From Rhynchosporium graminicola (taxonomy: Eukaryota > Ascomycota > Leotiomycetes > Helotiales > Ploettnerulaceae), in the NCBI GenBank assembly GCA_900074885.1, contig FJUW01000042.1, positions 462,015 through 526,014 on the forward strand: a stretch of 64,000 nt of DNA, written 5' to 3'. Of this stretch, positions 56,985-64,000 are shown in pieces. Numbering within the stretch: the stretch's first letter is position 1; each line of letters starts with the position of its first letter. The position numbers were made by a program, and so were the translations under genes. The notes below the pieces were generated by a model that did no database searches, was not told where the DNA came from, and saw nothing but the letters and a program-made list of their open reading frames with translations.

Positions 56985-57292
56985 GGTGGATTGGTTTAAA
57001 TATCAAGTTTCATACAGAAATTCAAGTCATTTATATCAGCGGACGTACTACTTTTTATTAGGACCGTTGTTACCGAAAAATCTGTGAAAGGCTTACATTG
57101 TATAATAATAATGCATAGTGAGTTCGGACTAGAAGAAGTGCTAAAAGAGAAAGGTGAGTGCCATGAAAGGATTCAAAGGATGGAATTATCAAAGAGATGG
57201 AGGAACAATGAATTCTCAACAGTTGGAAAGATCGCATTGTGCAGCCGTAATTTCGAACTATTTCCTCTCTTGACACTGAACTCTTCCCCATC
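56985..57292. other. Intergenic, upstream of the F-box-like remnant
   Basis: About 300 bp. It holds the 3' end region of the methyltransferase and the presumed promoter of the remnant. Nothing further seen. Confidence 0.5.
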
Positions 57293-58781
57293 TCAAGCCT
57301 CTGCTGTTTCGGGTTTCCTTCCATGCACAAAATACACAACGCCATATGCATGTATATCTTTGTTAGCAAGATCAGCTCTAACACTTGCAAGAAAAACCTC
57401 CAGCCTTGGCTGATCCCAACCCAGAATCCTCGTAAAGGCAGCAGTGCTCAAAGAGGCGATACCCTCGTTCAAGTTCTGATAGGAGATGGCGCCCAAAAGC
57501 TTTGCCTTCTTGCCTCGCGCCCAAGGATTGACGGGAACATAGAAACGTGTCTCGGTTACGTCTACGAAGCCAGCGTCTTTCATGTACTGGCCCCAGTTTT
57601 GACTGTCTTTGAGATTACGTCCCATGCGAGACATAGATTCTACTAGGTGGTTATTCCATCTAACCCGTCAGAATTGAAACCGATACCCAATAGGCAATAT
57701 AAAAATGAGGCAGGGGGCGAATTGGCTCACTCGTCTAACGCTGTTCCTTCCAAAGACTTGTCATCACTCAACATAGGCAAACACGGATCTTGAAACTCAA
57801 AATAGCCACCTGGCTTCAAGTTGTCGAAAATCTTCTTCACCATGGCACGGTTATCTTTGAAGCATGTCACCACAGCGCGAGCGTGTATGTAATCAAACGG
57901 CTCCGAAAAGTTCCAATCATTCTCGGCATCATCGACCTCAAATTGGCAGTTCGGCGGTACGCTAAATGAGTCAAGACGCATGTCAAATATCAAACCAGAC
58001 TAACTTACTACAAAGGTTGAATAGGGCTGAGATCCGTCCCGACAACAGTCGACTCGGTATTCTCCTGCGCGAATTCGATCGCCCAGATCCCAGTACCTGT
58101 AGCTAAATCTAGAACCCGATTGGGACTCTGGATAGGTGCGAGGTACAGTTTCCCGTTCAACATGACTCTAAAAGAGTGATGTTGAAGATCAAGCCGATCC
58201 TGTTCTCTCTCATCGTTTGGCAGCATGTATTCTGCTCGTATTAGCAAGGTTTGTTCTGTTGGCAATTTTTGAATTTACATCTAGAAGACTTACTGCCAGA
58301 GTTGTAGGCATGGTACGTTCGTCCATTTTCTTCCATGTACTCATAGATACTAGATCTAATAGAGACAGTCGAATTCCTATCATACAAACCAACGGATCAG
58401 CCATACAGCCTTGATAAGCTGCCAACGGAGCATCATTGTACAGCATGGTACTGCGGAAGGAAGACTTACACGACCGAGGTGCCCAAAGCTGAATCATTAT
58501 CCCTCTCCGTATTCGTCTACAGAATCTTTTCATCAGCCTCCCTTCTAGTCTCTCTTCTCCTTTCGTAAACAGAATAATCTACTCACATCCGAAGAATCCG
58601 TGCCAAATTCAAGCTCGTTCGGAAATGCACTGAACTCATCGCCATTCCCAGTCTGGGTCTGGGTCTGGGTCCAAGCATCGGTCTCTTCGGCTTGAGCTAC
58701 ACTTCCCTGCCCTTCCGATTGGGGTGTCACAGTTGGTAGCGTGGCGGCGGCGCTGACGCCAACATCATCCGAAGTCGCCAT
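57293..58781 (-). CDS. LaeA-like SAM-dependent methyltransferase
   Basis: Six exons: 58781-58587, 58516-58470, 58355-58294, 58231-58012, 57961-57731, 57659-57293 (1,122 nt, 373 residues; all introns GT-AG, 36-161 nt). After a Thr/Gln-rich leader comes the typical start of the family (YMEENGRTYHAYNSGKYMLP), then SAM-binding motif I VLDLATGTGIWAIEFAQ at residues about 150-166, motif II-like STVVGTDLSPIQP, and IHARAVVTCF and LKPGGYFEFQD. Proteins of this type, best known from LaeA and many cluster-bound relatives, methylate unknown substrates; LaeA influences secondary metabolism from the nucleus. There is no clear biosynthetic enzyme next to it, so it is called LaeA-like by fold only. It appears intact. 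Confidence 0.9.
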
Positions 58782-59325
58782 TTTTGATAGGCAGGTAGGT
58801 TGAGCCGAATAGCTGCTTACTACCGCGGTCTACGGTACTGCAGCCTGTGAGGTCACACCAGCAATGAATTGTCCACGAAGACCGATCGATATATCCTGAT
58901 TTCAAAGAGTGAAGATATACATTGTGCTTGATCAGCATTACAAATTATGTCTGACCAACGGCTGAGATTTTGATGCATCGACGCCAAGTGCTTGAGAGAG
59001 CGGCCCCGGCCCCACATGCAGCTTTTGGGGGCCATTTTGAGGGCCTATCAATGATGATTTGTGGAATTGGCTAGAGGCGGAGAATCGTTTCTGTTATGGT
59101 GTATCTGTACGACAAAGTATGCTGCATAATCGTTGGTTCCTGAGTTGCGAATGTATGGTACCATGCATGTTTTGAGTTGACATAGTGGGCCAATCAACAT
59201 TTCCCTATGATAACAACCCAAGGAGACCCAGGTATCTCAACATGTGCTCCACAAGTGATACAAGTTACAACGCCCAAATGATGTGTCCATAATTTCAAAT
59301 GAAAAGCACCGAAATCGCCTTGACC
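58782..59325. other. Intergenic, presumed promoter of the methyltransferase
   Basis: 540 bp. A 60-codon minus-strand frame at 58853-59035 has no motif. Nothing else recognised. Confidence 0.5.
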
Positions 59326-60081
59326 TCAGCTGTCATAGTCTTCCCACTTGTATCCTGGTGGTACATTATATCTCCTAAAATCAAAGTTGGCTGGATCCAA
59401 AGACCGCACCATTTCCATATCCCTACACTGATACAAGTGATAGTAAATCATTTCCCCAACCACACACCCACAACGATCCCTCCAATGCCACAGCGATGTA
59501 TGATACAAGCCCTCTCCATTTTCCTGGCTCATAGAAGCCTTGTGTTGAGCCAAGTGTTCGGGAATGTTGAAATTCCCTTGCAGGAATTTCGATATCCAGT
59601 CGCAGCAATCAGCTCTTGTCCACTCAAACTGTGGCACGGAGTCTGCCGTGATTAACGCGGTTCTCGATGACATGTTCCGTGGAAACCGTCCGGGCTTAGT
59701 ATCAGAAGCATATCGATGGAATTGCTTCATTGAAAGAGGTGGCAGGAGGTCCATGTTGGGCTCTGGCCTTTGAAGCCTAGGGAGTTCGATTGCCGACATT
59801 TCATCGTTAGATATAACGCGAGTGGGTAGAGACTGAGTACGCAACGACCTGCCATGCTGGCTGTCCTGACCAGGCCTTCTCGTTCGTCGGCGGCCTCGAG
59901 ATGATGATTTCCGGTCGTGCGTGGTATCATATGCTTTATCTGCAAACAGATATCTACTGGGCGATTGCGGCGGCTCTGTATGCCGACGGAAAATGCGCAC
60001 TTCGTGTGCCCTTTCTAAGAGACCTATTGCTGCTTCTGCAACGCATTGCTGACATCTTTTGATAGAGAGTTTAGGTGGCAT
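59326..60081 (-). CDS. Hypothetical protein, single exon
   Basis: 251 codons without intron, starting MPPKLSIKRCQQCVAEAAIG and ending GYKWEDYDS. The N-terminal half is basic (SSSRGRRRTRRPG) and probably disordered. The C-terminal half (residues about 145-251) is Trp-, Cys- and Tyr-rich (EFEWTRADCCDWISKFL-like, HTSLWHWRDRCGCVVGEM) and looks folded. I do not recognise the family. No signal peptide or membrane segment. The codon use and the length without stops favour a real gene over chance. Confidence 0.6.
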   Translation of the reverse strand: MPPKLSIKRCQQCVAEAAIGLLERAHEVRIFRRHTEPPQSPSRYLFADKAYDTTHDRKSSSRGRRRTRRPGQDSQHGRSLRTQSLPTRVISNDEMSAIELPRLQRPEPNMDLLPPLSMKQFHRYASDTKPGRFPRNMSSRTALITADSVPQFEWTRADCCDWISKFLQGNFNIPEHLAQHKASMSQENGEGLYHTSLWHWRDRCGCVVGEMIYYHLYQCRDMEMVRSLDPANFDFRRYNVPPGYKWEDYDS

Positions 60082-61670
60082 GATAGCGGAGGATGTTTGA
60101 ACAGGAAGTTGGCCGGATCAGTTTTCTGAGTATGGGTAGAAAAACACTGAGAGAAAGGAGGGATATTAAGAAGGGTTGGGAGTCTGGTAGACTGCCAGCG
60201 AGGTCTTTGAATGCGTCATTATCAAAATAGCTTTAAGGTAGGGCATCGCTACCATATCCTGAAGCGGAAAGAATGAAGCTAAACTGTCTAGACCATTAGC
60301 CATGAAAGTGTCACTGACAATAATGGTTGCGATATGAGATGGTAACAAGACGCAAGGAAACTATCTATCCTGGCCACAAGGCATATGGAATCCCAAAATG
60401 CACTCGAGGCGTTGTAGTTGTACAAGATCTAGAGCAACTGCTCTGCTCGTTTCCGACATTCGCTGGTAGAGCTCTTCATGGTTCTCATCAGTCTAGTCCT
60501 ACGTCAAAGACATCAAGCTATATAAATATTAGGGTTCTTTCGGCAATCGCTCGGCTCTGGTTGAGCTTCCTCAGATGTTTCCCGCGATCCTCTTCGACTC
60601 CGGACTTGGCTCGATCCCTACCTCATGATCCCGTGTTCCAATCCAGCAAGACCAAAAGGCAAGAATGGCCGAAATCAAGTCGTCAGTCCTCTATCTCTTC
60701 TATGCCAGCTATAATGCGTAGCTCTGAAACCCAACGCAAGCGTTGTCGCGTCGCGTTGCACGCGACCTTGAGCTAGTCGTCTTTCATTCGCAGGTCGCAC
60801 AGCAACTCTGTTGACATCACCTGTAGAATCTAATACACAATAAGTCGTCAGCTGTGTTTTCCAGGATAGAACTAATGAGAACTGCAAGAGCCTAAGAGTA
60901 GCCCCACGTAGCTAACTGTCCATTCCATCTTGCTATCTCTAGCAGCAAATCGGGATGGACGCGCAGGGCGTTATCAAGTTCGAAGTATTGCGTCAAGAAT
61001 CATCGAGCAGGGAAACTTGGAATAGTAGAAAAGGGAAAAGGATATTATACTTATTATATGTCGTGATAATGCTTACATATATGCCTACTTTAATTTCCGC
61101 TGCGCGGAAGCAGCGGTATCAGATGATCCTTCTTGACCACGGGCAGAGATCGAGCCTTGAAAAGAATATAACGATGAGCGGGACGGAAGGAAATGCCTTG
61201 ACGTATCTCGTCTACAGCCTTGAATCATTTTTCCCAAATCAATAACTCGCTTGAGTTACACGTTGGTAGGCATATAGGTATGTCTGGACAGGTATCGCTG
61301 GCGAAGCTCATACCCATACCCACATGTATTTCTAGAGAAGTATTTACGAAACCATGACTGGAAGTATTTCTTTGGAAGTTTTCACTCGGGCTTTTTGTTC
61401 ATGCGACAAGGAATAGCGAGAGATGTGTTTATGAGAATGTTAGGAAACGATACTAAGACTGAGTTCCGTCGTGTGAGTGAATTACGGTCTATAGCTAACC
61501 TGACCATTCTATCGTATTCGGCCCGCGAAGAAAGAAATAAGGTATCTAAATCATAAATGCATCGAGATATGTCATCGTATTCTCCTACAAACCAACCCAA
61601 CCATGCATCCATAAGCCAAACATGCGCCACGCTCTATACACAATCCCTATACATCATTTCTATCCTTCTA
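60082..61670. other. Intergenic region, no gene recognised
   Basis: 1.6 kb. The longest frame (60327-60776, plus, 149 codons) is Arg/Ser-rich without motif and probably spurious. A small inverted repeat (ccgctgcgcggaagcagcgg, about 61,098-61,117) was noted. No RNA gene identified. Confidence 0.5.
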
Positions 61671-64000
61671 TTACGGAACCCTAGCCCCGGCATTCCTCGC
61701 CGCCTTTGCAAAATCGTAATAATAAAGATTCATCAGACTTCCCGCGCCACAGAACTCGCTCGAGTTGCCCGGACACTTGATATTACACTTGCTATCTGAC
61801 AAATTGGCAGAAGGGATCGACTGCGCATTATTCCCGGCCGTGCTCAGGACATTGCCGCACCAGCATTCTCGTCCGTATTCTACACCTGCATACTTGTACT
61901 TATAGCACCTGCTTAGACATTTCGAGATCGTCATTGCGGTGGCGTTGTTCTCGACTTGGATGGGAAGAAGTTTGCCGTCTGAGGGCTCGGAGGCGCATGA
62001 GTAATAGGTGAAGTTCACGTTGCCCGTCGAAGTGACGGGTGGACCGGTGTAGGTGGGGGCTTTGCTGCTTTTGGTGGACGAGGACGATGGGAAGAGGGTT
62101 GAGGAGATGGACGTGGGGGCGGAGCTTGATGTGGCGGTTGAAATCATACTTATCGAAGCGACTGAAAAGCTGCTTGTAGTTAATGATGAGGATGGCGCGA
62201 GACTCGAGGAGCTGGACGTAGAGCTTAGTGCTACGGTTGTGATGGTGCTTAATGGCGCCACGGTAGAGCTTGTGCTCTGAGAGATGCTCGAGGTAGAGCT
62301 GGCGGTTCCGATTGAAGAGCTGCTGCTCTGGGGAATGCTTGAGCTTGTGCTTGATGTTGTAGCGACCTGGGATGTGCTCGATAAGCTTGCTGATGAAGAA
62401 GAGCTCTGAGATCCAGGTCCTGGAGCTGTGCCGTTCTTGATGTATACGCTCAATCGGTCGCCATTTCCGCAGTATTGTGTTTTGTCACCACCGCATAACA
62501 TTGAGCAATCCGCGTTTGAGACGAGTGTTGCACCGTTGCCGAAGGAGTTTCCACACCAGCCTATTGTATATTAGCAAATAGTCTCATGGCAGTAAAGGAA
62601 TCAAGAACAGGAAAAGAATACGGAAGCAACGTACATTCCCGACCATACTCAGCACCGAAATACTGGTATGCTGAGCAAGCTTGGGCACACATCTGGATCG
62701 TCAAGGTTTCATTATCGTATAGCGCGTCTCCAAGTGCACGAACGTTTGTGCCCTCAGTGAAACAGCCTGCATAATTGTATAGACCGACTGAAGGCACAAT
62801 CGCAGGGCCCGAAGGTGCCTTTGATGTTGTTGGAACGGCTACTGATGATGATGCGGTTGTTGAAGAGACTGGTGGAAGAGTCGTTATAATGCTTATTGAG
62901 CTGGAAGATGTCGAAACTACAGAAGATGTCGAACTGACAGGTACTGAAGAGCTAGACGACAAACCACTCAAAGAGTACAGTTGTAGTCTATTCCCAGCAC
63001 CACAATAAGTGTACTTATCGCCTGGGCAAAGGAAGTTACAATCATCTTGCGTGGGTACCTTGGCACTGTCGCCCGCTACAGCATTACCACAGTAACACTC
63101 ACGCCCATATTCAACTCCAAAATACGAGTATGATGAGCAGAATGTTGCGCAAGACTCCAAAGTCATGAGATCGCTATCGTAGGTACTGCTGGCTAAAGCC
63201 CGACCGGTGGTAGATTCAGTCCAGCAGCCTTGGAAGGAGTACTTTCCTACTGTTTGGCGAATTGATGGACCGGTTGGCGTGGGTGCCCCACTCGATGATG
63301 TACTCGAGCTCAGGACTCCAGATGAAGAGGCTGTGACTGAGCTGGAGTTTGTGACACTCGTTGCGGACGGAACCACAAAGCTCGAGGACGAAAGTGTAAC
63401 AGAGCGGCTCGTAGACGAGGAAGCAGCCGCTCCTTTCTGATAGACGTTCAATCGACTACCTGCACCACAATACTCTGTCGAATTATCACCGCAAACAATG
63501 TTACACTCCGAAATCGCGGTGGGAACAGCGCCAGCAGTGAAAGCATTGCCGCACCAGCACTCACCACCATATTCCAAGCCGGCGTAGATGTAATTGCTAG
63601 CAGAACAGGCCGCAATACAAGAAGCGACAGTTCTGGTGGTGGTTGTCTTTCCATCCGGAAGAGCCCGGTCGATGGTCGATTCAGTGTAACATCCAATGCT
63701 GGAGTATCCGCCAACACCAGGGTTGACAAACGGTCCACCGGTAGGAACTGGGATAGTTGGGATTGTGGGACTCGGTCCAGGTGTCGTCGTATTTCCATCA
63801 AAGCGGCTTTGGTCAGCGAATAGGGAGATATAATCTCCTCCTGCTCCAGAACCAACTCCGTTACCACCACAGATCTGATTGATATCTCCAAAGCAGGGGA
63901 AATTGCAGTTCAATTCGTCCACCTTGAGATTTGGGATTGTAGGGCCACCCCAACATTCTCTGTTGTATTGCGTACCACAAAATATGAAACCTGCGGCGTC
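61671..64000 (-). CDS. Multi-WSC-domain protein, 5' end beyond window
   Basis: The last two exons are visible: from the window edge to 62635, and 62560-61671 (intron 62561-62634, GT-AG, inside WSC domain 4 after EYGRE). Five WSC domains are seen: a partial one at 63,840-64,000 (CGTQYNRECW), then about 63,430-63,700, 62,940-63,220, 62,430-62,780 and 61,690-62,020. Each has the signature ..GxEYGxECWCGN.. and a final YCGAG/FCGAG block. They are joined by long Ser/Thr-rich linkers, probably O-glycosylated. WSC domains are Cys-rich carbohydrate-binding modules, so a secreted or wall-bound protein binding glucan or similar is likely. The C-terminus ends 15 residues after the last domain without membrane anchor or GPI-like tail. 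The N-terminus, with any signal peptide or catalytic domain, lies outside. Confidence 0.92.

Noticed and set aside
60327..60776. 149-codon plus-strand ORF as a gene
   Set aside because: Arg/Ser-rich with no domain, no plausible introns and an overlapping opposite frame; chance open frame.
41417..61670. A secondary-metabolite gene cluster made of the regulators and the LaeA-like enzyme
   Set aside because: No backbone synthase, P450, oxidoreductase or transporter is visible between them, so a cluster is not supported.

Overview
The window comes from a filamentous ascomycete (Pezizomycotina). Evidence: repeats in which CpA/TpG has been converted to TpA in the pattern of repeat-induced point mutation (RIP), short GT-AG introns of about 50 nt, several Zn2Cys6 regulators, a LaeA-like methyltransferase and a WSC-domain wall protein. 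The genus cannot be fixed from the sequence.

Bases 1 to about 39,240 are one AT-rich block of nested LTR retrotransposons, heavily mutated by RIP. Three Ty3/Gypsy chromovirus families are present: family 1 with 235-bp LTRs (copies A, B, G), family 2 with 268-bp LTRs (D, E) and family 3 (C, no LTR recognised). There is also one Ty1/Copia element (F, 237-bp LTRs) and a non-autonomous family with 202-bp LTRs (H, H2). Nesting seen directly: A in B; D in C (TSD CTATT/TTATT); F in E (TSD GAAAC); G inside F; H inside G; H2 inside the 5' LTR of E (TSD GATAG). The two single N bases (8488 and 30415) are assembly joins. The first is flanked by a 611-bp near-identical duplication, the second by missing sequence.

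The block has three features beyond ordinary decayed repeats. Families 2 and 3 each carry a long antisense ORF between pol and the 3' end, overlapping the pol stop by about 20 nt. Families 1 and 2 carry a Tf1-like self-priming signal, and the pairing covaries between family 2 and its non-autonomous partner H. H also shares the distal LTR part of family 2 but has a different U3.

From about 39,240 to 64,000 the sequence is normal, gene-bearing euchromatin. In order: an intergenic stretch with two nested MITE-like elements; an intact Zn2Cys6 regulator (+, 41417-44284, 8 exons); a broken AflR-like Zn2Cys6 regulator (-, 44939-46434); a second intact Zn2Cys6 regulator (+, 48493-51464, 7 exons); a BTB/POZ protein with a Cys-rich tail (-, 52217-53324); a low-complexity protein of unknown function with a GC-AG intron (-, 53757-54621); a frameshifted F-box/2EXR-like remnant (-, 55928-56984); a LaeA-like SAM methyltransferase (-, 57293-58781, 6 exons); an unknown single-exon protein (-, 59326-60081); and the 3' part of a multi-WSC protein (-, 61671 to the window end). 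For every intact multi-exon gene proposed in full, the summed exon length is a multiple of three. The genes do not form an obvious pathway. Several regulators and one LaeA-like enzyme beside a RIP block, two of the genes broken, suggests a fast-changing accessory region, but that is inference.
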